A DNA stretch of 53,914 nucleotides from Phyllobacterium chamaecytisi (GCF_020164455.1 NZ_JAIQWW010000030.1:1-53914); one strand, 5' to 3'. Counted from the stretch's first letter, positions 32,933-42,191 are shown. Notes: generated from the sequence alone by a model not told the origin. Numbers and translations are program-made.

Positions 32933-33937
32933 TTACAGACCGAGCCCGGCAACAACATAAAACAGCGCTGCAATAAATGCCGCTGCCGGCATGGTGACCA
33001 GCCAGGCGATGACGATGTTGCTCGCCAGTCCCCAGCGGACAGCTGAAACGCGCCGGGCTGCTCCAACGCCGATGATCGCCCCGGTGATCGTATGCGTTGT
33101 TGATACCGGAATACCGAGCCATGTCGCTGCGAACAGCGTGATTGCACCCCCGGTTTCAGCACAGAAACCCTGCATGGGATTGAGCCTGGTAATTTTTGAT
33201 CCCATTGTATGCACGATCCGCCAGCCGCCGAAAATTGTGCCAAGCGCCATCGCCGACTGACATGCAATGACGACCCAGAATGGGACCCTGAACTCTGTCC
33301 CGAGATACCCCTGCGAGAACAGCAGCACCGCAATGATGCCCATGGTCTTCTGCGCGTCATTGCCGCCATGCCCGAGCGAATAAAGTGAGGCGGAGACAAA
33401 TTGCAGACCGCGAAATGTGTGGTCGACGGCGAATGGTGTCTGCCGAACAAAAATCCAGGAGACAATCAGCACAAGCAAAAGTGCCAGGAAGAAACCGATC
33501 ATCGGTGACATGAAGATTGCGCCAACTGTTTTCAGCAGTCCGGTCCATACGATAGCGTCAAAACCTGTCCTGACCAGGCCCGCACCGACCAGACCGCCGA
33601 CAAGTGCGTGCGACGAACTCGACGGAATCCCGAATATCCATGTGACGATGTTCCAGACTATCGCGCCCATGAGAGCGGCAAAGATCAGCCGGGGTGTCAC
33701 GATGGTCGGGTCGATAATCCCGGTCCCCAATGTCTCGGCAACGTGCAGGCCGAAGAACAGGAAGGCGATGAAATTGAAGAAGGCCGCCCACAGCACAGCA
33801 TATTGCGGACGGAGCACCCGCGTCGACACGATGGTCGCGATCGAATTGGCCGCATCGTGCAGCCCGTTGAGAAAATCAAAGAACAACGCAACCGCAATCA
33901 GACCCGCCAGCAGGGGAAAGCTGAGCGCTGTATCCAT
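32933..33937 (-). CDS. pit: inorganic phosphate transporter, Pit family
   Basis: 334 residues, about ten membrane helices. The two Pit repeats are visible: FDFLNGLHDAANSIATIVST near the N-terminus and SLGHGGNDAQKTMGIIAVLL near residue 195, plus PVSTTHTITGAIIGVGAARR. Pit carriers import metal-phosphate with protons at low affinity. The ATG at 33937 overlaps the TGA of the DUF47 gene (TGATG), so the two are translationally coupled, a known pairing. The 3' end directly abuts the vapC fragment on the other strand. Confidence 0.95.
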   Translation of the reverse strand: MDTALSFPLLAGLIAVALFFDFLNGLHDAANSIATIVSTRVLRPQYAVLWAAFFNFIAFLFFGLHVAETLGTGIIDPTIVTPRLIFAALMGAIVWNIVTWIFGIPSSSSHALVGGLVGAGLVRTGFDAIVWTGLLKTVGAIFMSPMIGFFLALLLVLIVSWIFVRQTPFAVDHTFRGLQFVSASLYSLGHGGNDAQKTMGIIAVLLFSQGYLGTEFRVPFWVVIACQSAMALGTIFGGWRIVHTMGSKITRLNPMQGFCAETGGAITLFAATWLGIPVSTTHTITGAIIGVGAARRVSAVRWGLASNIVIAWLVTMPAAAFIAALFYVVAGLGL

Positions 33938-34581
33938 CAAACGTTCTCGATCACGATGCCGCTGATTTCATCCGCGACGTCCTCAAAGCGGTCGACAACC
34001 TTTTCCAGCTCACCGTAAATCTCGCTGCCGATGAGGTAGGCCATGGCATCGGATTTGCCATAGCGACGGAACAAGTCTTTCAGCCCCTCATCGTGCAGAT
34101 CATCGGCGCGGCCTTCGACGCGCACGACTTCTTCAGCAATGGCGCTCAGCCGGCCCGAATGCGTTCCCAGGCGGTTGAGAAGCGGAATTGCTTCTGCGAC
34201 CAATTCCGCGGCTTCTACGATGAGCACGCCCATTTCACGCATACGAGGATCAAAGCTTGTTTGCTCGAAAAGCTGGATAGTCTTGACCGTCTTGTGCATC
34301 GTATCGATGGCATCGTCCAACGACTGAATCAAGTCGCTGATATCGCCGCGGTCAAAGGGAGTAATGAAACTGCGCCGCACGGCAAGCAACACCTCGCGCG
34401 TGATTTCATCGGCTTCATTTTCAAGTTTGATGATGCGATTGCAGTGATGTTCAATCTCGCCTTCACCGCCGAGAAGTGCTTTGAGGGCTTTGGCTGCCTC
34501 AACAACAACGCGCGAATGCTGGGCAAAAAGATCAAAGAAACGGTCCTCACGTGGCAATAAAGCGCGAAACCATTTTAGCAT
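33937..34581 (-). CDS. DUF47 / PhoU-like phosphate transport regulator
   Basis: 214 residues from MLKWFRALLPREDRFFDLFA, all-helical. Conserved segments are NRIIKLENEADEITREVLLA, FITPFDRGDISDLIQSLDDA (metal-binding Asp/Glu) and a C-terminal VVDRFEDVADEISGIV. DUF47 proteins are PhoU-like partners that regulate the adjacent Pit carrier. The frame extends 31 codons upstream (MTEQAAADRK is an alternative start), but the MLKWF start gives the family's normal length. Coupled to pit by the TGATG overlap. Confidence 0.92.
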   Translation of the reverse strand: MLKWFRALLPREDRFFDLFAQHSRVVVEAAKALKALLGGEGEIEHHCNRIIKLENEADEITREVLLAVRRSFITPFDRGDISDLIQSLDDAIDTMHKTVKTIQLFEQTSFDPRMREMGVLIVEAAELVAEAIPLLNRLGTHSGRLSAIAEEVVRVEGRADDLHDEGLKDLFRRYGKSDAMAYLIGSEIYGELEKVVDRFEDVADEISGIVIENV

Positions 34582-34678
34582 GGCGGGCACGTTCCCATTG
34601 GCGACCTTCCGATCCGCGGCGGCCTGTTCCGTCATAGCTGGATCAGCCCGCCACTTCAACCAGGACCAAGGCAAATTC

Positions 34679-34703
34679 GGAACCAGAAGCCTCGAAATTG
34701 GTT
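34679..34703 (+). promoter_or_regulatory. EcfG-type promoter upstream of the NUDIX gene
   Basis: GGAAC (34679-34683), 17 nt, GTT (34701-34703), 84 bp before the ATG at 34787. Confidence 0.65.
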
Positions 34704-34786
34704 AGACGGTTAAGTAGAATCCGCCCATAATGACCTTTCGTCGGCGGTAGGCTTCCGGCCATTGGTAATCAAAATCAGAGAACGAG

Positions 34787-35266
34787 ATGTCGCGCAGAAG
34801 AGGACAGCGTAATATCCAAAGCCCGGGGAAGAAAGGGGTCATGCCACAGGTTGCCGCCCTGCCCTACCGTATCGGGGACGATGGACAGGTTGAAATTCTT
34901 CTGATTACAACCCGACGTACCAAACGCTATATCATTCCCAAAGGATGGCGAATGAAAGGGCGGAGCGACGCCGAGGCCGCCGCAGAGGAGGCCAAGGAAG
35001 AGGCGGGCGTTCTTGGCACGGTCTCGAAACATCCGATTGGACAATACCTCTACTGGAAAGAGCTTTCCAGAATGTCTATCCAGATCAGGGTTTCAGTCTA
35101 TACCTTGGCCGTCTGCGAGCAATTGTGGCAATGGCCCGAGCAAGGCGAGCGCACGAGAATATGGGTACATCCGGACCGGGCGGCAGTCATGGTCAGCGAT
35201 CGAGCTCTCATTTCGTTTATCAAGGAGGTGCAAGGGTTTTCGGAAATATCGGTGAAATCCAGTTGA
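34787..35266 (+). CDS. NUDIX hydrolase
   Basis: 159 residues. The Nudix box is near residues 53-75 (GWRMKGRSDAEAAAEEAKEE then AGV). The usual REUxEE core appears as EEAKEE, so the conserved Arg is replaced while the metal-binding Glu residues remain. The preceding KRYIIPKGW is typical of diphosphoinositol/dinucleoside polyphosphate hydrolases. Likely substrates are nucleoside diphosphate derivatives or polyphosphates. The gene diverges from DUF47-pit, and an EcfG-type promoter lies upstream, suggesting a stress-induced housecleaning enzyme linked to phosphate metabolism. An internal ATG at 34841 is a less likely start. Confidence 0.9.
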   Translation: MSRRRGQRNIQSPGKKGVMPQVAALPYRIGDDGQVEILLITTRRTKRYIIPKGWRMKGRSDAEAAAEEAKEEAGVLGTVSKHPIGQYLYWKELSRMSIQIRVSVYTLAVCEQLWQWPEQGERTRIWVHPDRAAVMVSDRALISFIKEVQGFSEISVKSS

Positions 35267-35851
35267 AAGCGTTTAAGACGCTGGTGTTTCCTACCGGCAT
35301 TGCTCGAAATCGATACAATCATAACTGTTGTCTTGAAAACGCCGATAAGAGGGCATTTGTCTTGAACTTGGGCAGCATACCTTGCCAACGGGTCTGATAT
35401 TCTATTTTGCCTTGGTTGCCAAACGCAAAGCACGTGACAGGACCCCAACATAACGATCGAAAGTGACACAAAGGCAGGCAGACTGGCGTCGCGCGAACCC
35501 GAAAACATATGATGGAAGTTAGGCGGTGCAAAAAGCGCTGAAAGCTGGACCGTTGGAAAGACACGCCTGTGAACTCTGCGGCGTTGAAGCTGTCGACGCA
35601 CATCACGCTACGAGGAACCGCTGCAAGTCCGCTGGCTATGCCGTCGACATCACTCTCGTCTTCATTACTACAGGGAAGATGGTCAAAATTAGATCGATAA
35701 TCTGGATCCAGTCCGCGGATCACCGCGTCGACTATCGGCATCTCGAAATGCCGCAATCAAAAGCCTCACAGAAAAGCGGACTTGATCACACGCTCACACA
35801 GAAGAACAGCTATTTTCGGAACATCTTCATCGCTACTCCATTTGAGCCAAC
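35267..35851. other. intergenic with one rejected frame
   Basis: A plus-strand frame ending at 35855 overlaps the next gene's start, but it has no SD and no recognisable domain. No promoter of the EcfG type; a GGAAC at 35818 lacks the downstream GTT. Confidence 0.4.
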
Positions 35852-36829
35852 ATGAGAACAATTGTTGGAATGTCCACGTTCTTTCTGCTCGTTTCCGTCA
35901 TTGCCGCTGAAGCCGCAGAGGTCAAAGCCGACGCGATCAATTCTGCATCCCTGTCCACCATCCCGACGAAGCGCGGCCCCAAACCATCAGCGGATCCCGA
36001 TCCTGCGATCGTCCGCCTCCAGGTTCTCCTCGACCGTGCGGGTTCCTCGCCGGGCGTGATCGACGGCATGTATGGGAAGAATGTTACCAAGGCGGTGGCC
36101 AGTTTCGAAAAGATGACGGGGATGCCCCCGGACGGCACAATCGACCCCGATGTCATCAGCAGGCTGGAGACGGGTGGCCCGATTATCGGCAGCTACACGG
36201 TCACGGCGGACGACGCTAAAAGCCTCGTGGACCATATTCCCGCAGACTATGGTGAAAAGGCCAAGATGCCCAGCTTGGGTTACACCAGCGTCGCCGAAAG
36301 GCTTTCAGAGCGTTTCCACATGCATATCGACTTGCTGACTGCGCTTAATCCAGGTTCGGATTTCGTCCCTGGCGAGACAGTCCAGGTAGCAAAACCCGGT
36401 CCCGCGCGCCAAGGAAATGTGGCCCGCATCGAAGCCGACAAGACCACTGGGCAGGTCACGGCTTACGATAATCGCGATGTCATTTTAGCGGCGTATCCTG
36501 CGACAGTTGGCAGCGAGGACAATCCTTCTCCAGGGGGAACGCACAGGGTGAAGGGCGTCGCACGGATGCCTGTCTTTAGGTACAATCCAAAGGTCAACTT
36601 CAAGCAAGGCAACAACGACAAGGTCCTCACCATCCCCAAGGGCCCCAATGGACCGGTCGGAACTGTCTGGATAGATCTCACCGAGCCAACCTACGGCATT
36701 CATGGAACGCCTGATCCCGAACTTATCGATAAAGTCGGGTCGAATGGCTGCGTTCGTCTGACAAACTGGGATGCCGAAGAGCTAGCTGGAATGGTGAAGC
36801 CTGGCGTTGTGGTCCGGTTCGTCAACTGA
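35852..36829 (+). CDS. L,D-transpeptidase with peptidoglycan-binding and LysM-like domains
   Basis: 325 residues. Signal peptide MRTIVGMSTFFLLVSVIAAE; a peptidoglycan-binding domain at about 52-110 (LQVLLDRAGSSPGVIDGMYG); a LysM-like segment at about 113-180 (YTSVAERLSERFHMHIDLLT then ALNPGSDFVPGETVQV); and a YkuD catalytic domain to the end with HGTPDP and SNGCVRLTNWD, Cys being the nucleophile (SHGC is more usual, so the Ser-His pair is Ser-Asn here). It makes 3-3 cross-links or anchors proteins to peptidoglycan in the periplasm. Monocistronic. Confidence 0.92.
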   Translation: MRTIVGMSTFFLLVSVIAAEAAEVKADAINSASLSTIPTKRGPKPSADPDPAIVRLQVLLDRAGSSPGVIDGMYGKNVTKAVASFEKMTGMPPDGTIDPDVISRLETGGPIIGSYTVTADDAKSLVDHIPADYGEKAKMPSLGYTSVAERLSERFHMHIDLLTALNPGSDFVPGETVQVAKPGPARQGNVARIEADKTTGQVTAYDNRDVILAAYPATVGSEDNPSPGGTHRVKGVARMPVFRYNPKVNFKQGNNDKVLTIPKGPNGPVGTVWIDLTEPTYGIHGTPDPELIDKVGSNGCVRLTNWDAEELAGMVKPGVVVRFVN

Positions 36830-36929
36830 AGGTATCGCCGTAGATGGGATGTCGTGTTCTCATCCTGCGCGTGTGAGGCAATCGGGATTGGTCACCGGAT
36901 TGCCAAAGACGGCATTTTGGATCAGCTGA

Positions 36930-37232
36930 CTATTCGGCGGCCGAACGGAATGCGAATGTCAGGCGCGCGTCTGCAACCGGTGTAACGACATGGTCCGCGA
37001 GTATCCGCGCCTCAATCGCAGCCGCGATGAACGCTCGTCTGGCATGCGATGGTGGTTTCTTTTCTGCAAGACTATCTTTGACAGCGACAAGTGCCGCGAA
37101 ATATTTCGGGCCTCTCGGGCCGTTCCACTCTTGCAATAATACCCTGTTTGCCTCGCCTGCAGATCTGACATAGCGAAACTTTCCCAGTCTAGGCTCGATG
37201 GTCACAGTAATGTGGAACGGACGATCCTTCAT
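36930..37232 (-). CDS. DUF982 domain protein
   Basis: 100 residues. The DUF982 signature is seen as ANRVLLQEWNGPRGPKYFAA, then LVAVKDSLAEKKPPSHARRA and FIAAAIEARIL. The N-terminal strand pair (FHITVTIEPRLGKFRYVRSA) is also typical. No convincing SD and no EcfG-type promoter were found upstream, in contrast to 16262..16567. Fourth copy of this family in the window counting the one before yciE. Confidence 0.8.
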   Translation of the reverse strand: MKDRPFHITVTIEPRLGKFRYVRSAGEANRVLLQEWNGPRGPKYFAALVAVKDSLAEKKPPSHARRAFIAAAIEARILADHVVTPVADARLTFAFRSAAE

Positions 37233-37380
37233 GCGGGGCAGTTAAACGATGACCGCAAAATTATGTCAATTACAGCATCAGGACTAGCGTCAGAATATTG
37301 AAACTAATCTTAATTCATGATCGATCAATAGTTTCACAAGGGAACCGTGGCGGGCATAGTCGCGCAAACTCCCTGCCCCG

Positions 37381-37812
37381 ATGGTCCGCGAAGGACTGAT
37401 CAATCTGGATTTTGCCGATGTTCGGGCGGTGATGCGCGACATGGGCCGCGCCATGATGGGTACCGGGCAGAGCTCAGGCGCTGGCAGAGCGACAGCAGCG
37501 GCTGAAGCGGCCATTGCAAATCCGCTACTCGATGTCGCTTCGATGAAAGGAGCCAAGGGCGTCCTGGTTTCCATTTCAGGCGGCCGGGATATGACCTTGT
37601 TCGAAGTTGATGAGGCGGCCACGCGGATTCGCGAGGAAGTGGACGACGAAGCCAACATCATTTTGGGAGCCACGTTCGACACCGCTCTTGAAGGAACATT
37701 CCGGGTTTCGGTTGTTGCGACTGGCATCGATCACGTTGATGGCGCAGACACAATAGGCGCGTTTGGCATTGGCGATGGGAACGTTTCGTTCTTGCCACGG
37801 CGCGCGCTGTAG
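37381..37812 (+). pseudogene. ftsZ: FtsZ fragment (central to C-terminal core only)
   Basis: The frame reads [20 protein letters not shown], then [46 protein letters not shown] and [20 protein letters not shown], then [11 protein letters not shown]: about 115 residues of alphaproteobacterial FtsZ from the T7 loop onward. The GTP-binding half with the GGGTGTG motif is absent, a stop lies just upstream of the ATG, and the last 25 residues are unrelated. It is therefore a relic copy that has kept an open frame. If expressed it could interfere with FtsZ, which is speculative. Confidence 0.85.
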
Positions 37813-37979
37813 CGCTGCAGGTAACCCGCGTCCAGTGCGCTTCTCGCTAATGGGTCGAATGGTTCTCCCCTGTGCGGCTCGGTTTGTAGTGCCTCAGTTC
37901 GACGTTTGCGACAATCCCAACGGTGCACAGGCGGATTGACGGCGGCGATAGGCTCTGCGAATTTGTTTTAGGAGAGATC

Positions 37980-38318
37980 ATGGCCATCGATTGGATTTTG
38001 ACGCTGCAGGAGCAGGCAGACTTCGCCAAGCAGATCGCAGACGATGTTACCCAGACGCTTGAGATCGCCGATTTGAGCGCTGCGCAGGCGGCCAGGCTTT
38101 ACCGTGTGGTCGAGCAAGGCGCCCAGACCTTTGATCGTATCATTGAGGAAATGGAACAGCACGACGACATCGACGACGACCTTACCCAAGCGGCCGAGAC
38201 GATAGCCGACATATGGACCAACCTGTCCGTCACGACTGCGAACAAGCTTCGTGTCATGCAGGGTCTGGCACCCATTGAGTTTCCAACAGAGCTCACTGAG
38301 AAGGAGCGATCCGGCTGA
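37980..38318 (+). CDS. helical hypothetical protein
   Basis: 112 residues from MAIDWILTLQEQADFAKQIA; ATG 37980 follows AGGAGA. Almost wholly helical and acidic: ADDVTQTLEIADLSAAQAAR, then IEEMEQHDDIDDDLTQAAET and TTANKLRVMQGLAPIEFPTE. Resembles small four-helix or coiled-coil proteins; no named family. The next gene (38374) starts 55 bp downstream, so a two-gene operon is likely. The start is well supported and the composition coherent. Confidence 0.65.
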   Translation: MAIDWILTLQEQADFAKQIADDVTQTLEIADLSAAQAARLYRVVEQGAQTFDRIIEEMEQHDDIDDDLTQAAETIADIWTNLSVTTANKLRVMQGLAPIEFPTELTEKERSG

Positions 38319-38373
38319 AACGCTGCAGAGGTGATGTCCGATGAATGAGATATCCTTTGAGGAGAAAGGTATC

Positions 38374-38616
38374 ATGCCAATTCCGAGACCACACTTTTCC
38401 AGAAATCATCCCGAGCGCTTTGATGCATGCCAGTTGGCGATTGAGGACAAACTGATCGAACTGGTCGGCCAAGCGTCCGACGTAGGCTGGCACAGGGACG
38501 AGATACTGTCCGCCATAATCGAGATTGCCGACAACCTGTCCTTGGCGCGGCGTGGCGATATCGCGCTTGCGATAAAAACCCAGTTGTCGAAATTGATGAA
38601 GAAAAAGGATGTCTGA
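38374..38616 (+). CDS. small hypothetical protein
   Basis: 80 residues from MPIPRPHFSRNHPERFDACQ; ATG 38374 is preceded by AGGAGAAAGG and preferred over an in-frame ATG at 38341. The rest (LAIEDKLIELVGQASDVGWH, then RDEILSAIIEIADNLSLARR) is helical; the WxxxEILSAIIEIADN pattern is shared in style with the TEPEVKRALVDMIEA part of the 12228..12479 protein. This suggests a distant common family of small helical proteins. Function unknown. Probably co-transcribed with 37980..38318. Confidence 0.6.
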   Translation: MPIPRPHFSRNHPERFDACQLAIEDKLIELVGQASDVGWHRDEILSAIIEIADNLSLARRGDIALAIKTQLSKLMKKKDV

Positions 38617-38657
38617 ATTGGCTGACGCCCAAGCCCATCTCGCGCGCCTTATCGTTG

Positions 38658-38807
38658 TTGTCGCCTTCACCCGAGTCACAGCGCAAGATCGAGGAGACGG
38701 TGCGCGAAAGGCAGATCAGCGGCAAGAAGCTGAAGGCCCGCATGACGCTGACGGCGGATGGCACGGGCCTCACCCACGTGGTGGACGGCGCGATCGAACT
38801 TGCGTAA
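38658..38807 (+). pseudogene. possible remnant of a small conserved protein
   Basis: A frame from a TTG reads RKIEETVRERQISGKKLKAR, then MTLTADGTGLTHVVDGAIEL, ending just before TAA at 38805. The sequence is protein-like and complete at the C-terminus but lacks an ATG or SD. I cannot name the family. Confidence 0.35.
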
Positions 38808-38924
38808 GCTTGGCGAAGCAACCAAGCAAGTCGACGCGGGTAAAGCTGAATGCAAGCCGCTCCATGCCTCGGGTAACCGGAACGTTGCAACAGATCCATC
38901 AGACCAGCTAGGGATGGAGTTCTC

Positions 38925-39356
38925 ATGAAGAAGGCTGTGGTTAGGGTTGTCTGTGCCATCGGGCAAGCGGGACAGCTCGGCCTCAAAGGCGGCCTTCCAT
39001 GGGAAGGCGACCGGTCGCCGGAGTTCGTCGCTGACGTTGCACGGTTTTTCGACGTCACGAGAGGACACGTCCTGCTCGCCGGCCCCAAGACGATCGCGAG
39101 CGTTCCGGATTTTGCTCGGGCGGATCGGGAACTTGTCGTCGTTCGCTCCAGCATGGATCCCGAGGACACGCTCCGGCGCTTTGCTGGCCGTGTGGTCTTC
39201 ATCGGCGGCGGCCCACCGGTCTGGGACGCCTACGCACGCTTCGTCAGCCACTGGGATGTCACGCGGCTGCCCTATGACGGGCCGGCGGACCGCTGGTTCG
39301 ATGCAAGATGGCTTACGGAGGGTGGCCAAGTTGCCAGAAATCACCACAACCGCTGA
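38925..39356 (+). CDS. dihydrofolate-reductase-like protein
   Basis: 143 residues. The N-terminus VVCAIGQAGQLGLKGGLPWE matches the start of DHFR (AxxxxxxIGxxGxLPW). RGHVLLAGPKTIASVP corresponds to the GRKTxxS cofactor strand, and VVFIGGGPPVWDAYARFVSH to the IGGGxxY segment. The usual Asp/Glu after LPW is present as EGD. It is shorter than folA (about 160), so it may be a divergent reductase rather than the housekeeping enzyme. ATG 38925 is preceded by GGAG within a good distance. No thyA neighbour. Confidence 0.8.
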   Translation: MKKAVVRVVCAIGQAGQLGLKGGLPWEGDRSPEFVADVARFFDVTRGHVLLAGPKTIASVPDFARADRELVVVRSSMDPEDTLRRFAGRVVFIGGGPPVWDAYARFVSHWDVTRLPYDGPADRWFDARWLTEGGQVARNHHNR

Positions 39357-39976
39357 ACGCCGGGCTCGTATCGATCCGGGCTTATCGCCTATCTCTCTAT
39401 GAACCGGACAACCGGCGACGTGTCACCAGCTGGCATGTTTTTGGTCCCAACGGATAGTCGACCATACTGCCCAATGATTGCCGCCTTTTCCAGGGAACAC
39501 TCGATTTTGCGTCTGATGAGCTATTGTCGACGAGCTCAAGTTGATGAAACCACTGTAGCTGGCTTGGTCCTGGCCAACCGCGGCGCAAGGCGGTTCTAGG
39601 GCCCTCTTCGCAGCTTCGGCTATGCGTTCTCAAGTGACGGCCTCGACCTGTTCGACCACTCTCCGTATGGAACATAAAGCGCGAGTTTCGGGACCAGATC
39701 GACACGTGATTTTTCTACCCGCCCGAGGATCATTTCCGGCCATCTCGAATAGTGGCGCTTCCAAGTGCATCCTGCGGTGTCGGATCGCCGGCGGGAATGA
39801 ACCTTGTGAAAATGGTGCGTGCAGCGTTGACCGCTACAAGCTTGTGAATATTTGGCAAGACGCGATCCCACCAGCAAACGGCCCAGGCACTTCCCGCGCG
39901 AACAATCCTTGCATGTCGACACATAGATGGACCGAGTTTTTTCCAATGGGTCCAAACCGTAAACCGGAGATTGCGT
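39357..39976. other. intergenic, nothing recognised
   Basis: About 620 bp with overlapping short frames only, none with start signals or known motifs. Confidence 0.45.
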
Positions 39977-40246
39977 CTATGACCCGTCTCTGGCGACGAA
40001 TTTATTGAAGCGGCTCATTTTGCCGTCGGCCGTCTTGTCCTGGTAAAGAAAGGCGAGTTTGCGTTCGTCAAAGACCTTGAAGAAATCTTCCCAGGAGATT
40101 TTCTCCAAACCTTCTTCCGGTTCGCCGAAGTCAATCCTCAGGATGCCGCCTTCGCCGCTTTCTACCACCTTGGAAGGAACACCTTTGCGCTCTTCAGACC
40201 AGCGCCGAATTGTTTTGTGGTCGGTTGTTGTTTTGCTGTCGGTCAT
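39977..40246 (-). CDS. conserved small hypothetical protein
   Basis: 89 residues. MTDSKTTTDHKTIRRWSEER, then GILRIDFGEPEEGLEKISWE and FFKVFDERKLAFLYQDKTAD, ending GKMSRFNKFVARD. I recognise this as a widespread small protein of rhizobia and other Proteobacteria, sometimes mislabelled as a glucan-branching enzyme; it has no catalytic domain. The N-terminal IRxWxEER and the central EExSWxDFFxxFDExKLAFLYQ are the conserved blocks. Cytoplasmic; often near stress genes. The upstream region shows no exact EcfG site. Confidence 0.75.
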   Translation of the reverse strand: MTDSKTTTDHKTIRRWSEERKGVPSKVVESGEGGILRIDFGEPEEGLEKISWEDFFKVFDERKLAFLYQDKTADGKMSRFNKFVARDGS

Positions 40247-40488
40247 CCTCTTTCCTCAATTTGCGGCAAACAGGGCATTGCACTCAATCCGACGGTGTTC
40301 GCCTGGCGTGTTCGTTTTCTTTGGTATTGCTCTCGAATGTCTCAACCTCGTCCTGACAGCCCTCGCGGACTGGCCCTTACCGAACGCGTTCGCCATCGAT
40401 GTCTTCTGTGGGGTCAACTTGCGACCAGTATTTTGGTTCCCATTACCGCTGCGTCGGAGGCTTTGGCAGGGTGACGAACACGATCTGG

Positions 40489-40650
40489 CTATGCCTTGCG
40501 GGGGCGCTTGCTGTCATCTTCCTTAAGATCGGCTCGTTGTCCGGGAGTTGGCGGTTGCCCCGGTGCCGGAAAGGGCGTGTCCTTCGGCTTGGGCTTTTCG
40601 GGTAGAATATCATTGTCATCGGGTTTGGGCGGGGTGACAGGGGGCGTCAT
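40489..40650 (-). CDS. proline-rich small protein, stress-promoter driven
   Basis: 53 residues from MTPPVTPPKPDDNDILPEKP, ending GQRADLKEDDSKRPRKA. Composition is mainly Pro, Lys and Asp, so probably unstructured. ATG 40650 follows AGAGGTAAG; the frame extends upstream but the SD supports this start. GGAAC-N17-GTT lies 39 bp upstream. No family. The promoter and SD are the main evidence for a gene. Confidence 0.6.
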   Translation of the reverse strand: MTPPVTPPKPDDNDILPEKPKPKDTPFPAPGQPPTPGQRADLKEDDSKRPRKA

Positions 40651-40688
40651 TGGCTTACCTCTTTTGTTGTTCGTCTCGTGGAGTTTCA

Positions 40689-40713
40689 AACACCCTTGGC
40701 AACCCAAAGTTCC
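40689..40713 (-). promoter_or_regulatory. EcfG-type promoter of the proline-rich protein
   Basis: Minus strand GGAAC-N17-GTT (GTTCC at 40709-40713, AAC at 40689-40691), 39 bp from the ATG at 40650. Confidence 0.65.
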
Positions 40714-41235
40714 CTTTGAAGGTCTTTGGTGAGGGCCATCAGCTTGGCGTCGTCCTTAACCTGCAGCTTCTCCGGTTCAAGGATGGAGCCTTCTACGACG
40801 AGGTCGGAAAACTCACCGACTTTCCCTTTGGTTTGGGCTATACCTTCAGAAGGTATAGCAAAGCTATCATGGAAACGGACAAAAGAAGGAAGTGCAGTCT
40901 GGAATACATCGGGCCTCCGAGGCGAACTTGAATTGGGCTACAGGCTCGCAACGTCGACAGAGGCTTTTTGATTCCCTATCCTTTGCAGCCATTGCCACCG
41001 AACTGACAACCCGGTGCCGGCCGGCTGCGGCAATGATGGCCTCGTTGAAATGAACATCGTGCATTCCTGCTAACTGCCACTTACGCCCGAAGTTCCACCA
41101 CGCGATTTTCCCGTAATCTGGCTGCGGGCAATATAGCCCCGGACGCAGCTAACACGTGGGGTTGCAGCACGGCCTGCCAGCGCTTGCCAACCAAGCTGCC
41201 GCACTTCCGCCCATGGAAAGTATTTTCCCTCAAGA
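40714..41235. other. intergenic, nothing convincing
   Basis: Short frames only. A minus-strand frame near 40867..41064 starts MHDVHFNEAIIAAAGRHRVV but has no supporting features, and I do not call it. Confidence 0.4.
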
Positions 41236-41260
41236 GGAACGGAAGGCCATCCGGACGGTT
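41236..41260 (+). promoter_or_regulatory. EcfG-type general stress promoter
   Basis: GGAAC (41236-41240), 17 nt, GTT (41258-41260), 41 bp before the ATG at 41301. Confidence 0.7.
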
Positions 41261-41300
41261 GTTTGTCACAGAAGTGTGAATTCAGACAATGGAGGCTGTC

Positions 41301-42191
41301 ATGTCAGAACCGTTAAGCGTTGGCCGGCGTTCCGAATGGCCGGCATCAGACAATCCCGCCTCAATAGCAGAGGCCTACAATCAAGTCTCGTGGGGCGCGA
41401 TTTTTGCCGGGGTCTTCCTCGCCCTGGCATCGCAGTTTCTTTTAAATCTGTTGGGGGTAGGCATCGGCGCAGCTGTGCTGGATCCCGCGACGACTGACAA
41501 TCCGGCGGCGTCTACCTTCTCGATCGTCGGAGGTATCTGGTATGTCGTGGCGGGCATCATAGCTGCGTTCATAGGCGGATATGTCGCCAGTCGCCTGTCA
41601 GGCCGCCCTTCGAAATCAACCGGGGGATTTCATGGACTGACAGTGTGGGCGGTCACCACCATCGTCGTCCTTTACCTGTTGACGACTTCGGTCGGAGCAC
41701 TCGTCGGCGGCGCGTTCAGCGGGCTCAGCAGCGTCGTCGGTGGAGCGGGCCAAGCCGTGGGTTCAGCCGCATCGTCCGCCATACCGGCGGTTGCCAGCGC
41801 CACAAACCCAATGGGTCAAATTGAGGAACAGATTCGCAGCGCCAGCGGCGGGACCGATCCTGAAGCGCTGCGCTCGACAGCGGTTTCCTCCATCCAGGCA
41901 GCCTTGACGGGCGATCCCGCCAAGGCCGAAGAGGCAAAAACACGCGCCGCCGACGCACTGGCACGCGCCAACAACATTCCGGCGGACCAGGCTCGCAAAC
42001 AGATTGACGAGTATCAAGCTCAGTACACCGCGTCGGTGGAGAAGATCAAACAGGAAGCCATCCATACCGCGCAGACCACGACGACCGTCATCTCGAGCGG
42101 TGCCATTCTCGCCTTCTTTGCCCTGCTTCTTGGAGCGGCGGGCGGATGGTTCGGCGGCACGGCGGGCACCAGGTTCGGCCGGTCCCGGTAG
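41301..42191 (+). CDS. membrane protein of the rhizobial PhnA-like type
   Basis: 296 residues from MSEPLSVGRRSEWPASDNPA; the ATG at 41301 has GGAGG five bases upstream. Helices: VSWGAIFAGVFLALASQFLL, IVGGIWYVVAGIIAAFIGGY, TVWAVTTIVVLYLLTTSVGA, and a last one (VISSGAILAFFALLLGAAGG) before the terminal GTRFGRSR. A long Ala-rich helical linker (residues about 165-250) separates helix 3 from helix 4. This type is common in rhizobia and often labelled PhnA-like, but it has no link to phosphonate use. An EcfG-type promoter lies upstream, and a second membrane-protein gene follows. Confidence 0.8.
   Translation: MSEPLSVGRRSEWPASDNPASIAEAYNQVSWGAIFAGVFLALASQFLLNLLGVGIGAAVLDPATTDNPAASTFSIVGGIWYVVAGIIAAFIGGYVASRLSGRPSKSTGGFHGLTVWAVTTIVVLYLLTTSVGALVGGAFSGLSSVVGGAGQAVGSAASSAIPAVASATNPMGQIEEQIRSASGGTDPEALRSTAVSSIQAALTGDPAKAEEAKTRAADALARANNIPADQARKQIDEYQAQYTASVEKIKQEAIHTAQTTTTVISSGAILAFFALLLGAAGGWFGGTAGTRFGRSR

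Noticed and set aside
35526..35855. Frame of 109 residues overlapping the L,D-transpeptidase start
   Set aside because: No SD, mixed composition and no recognisable domain; probably chance.
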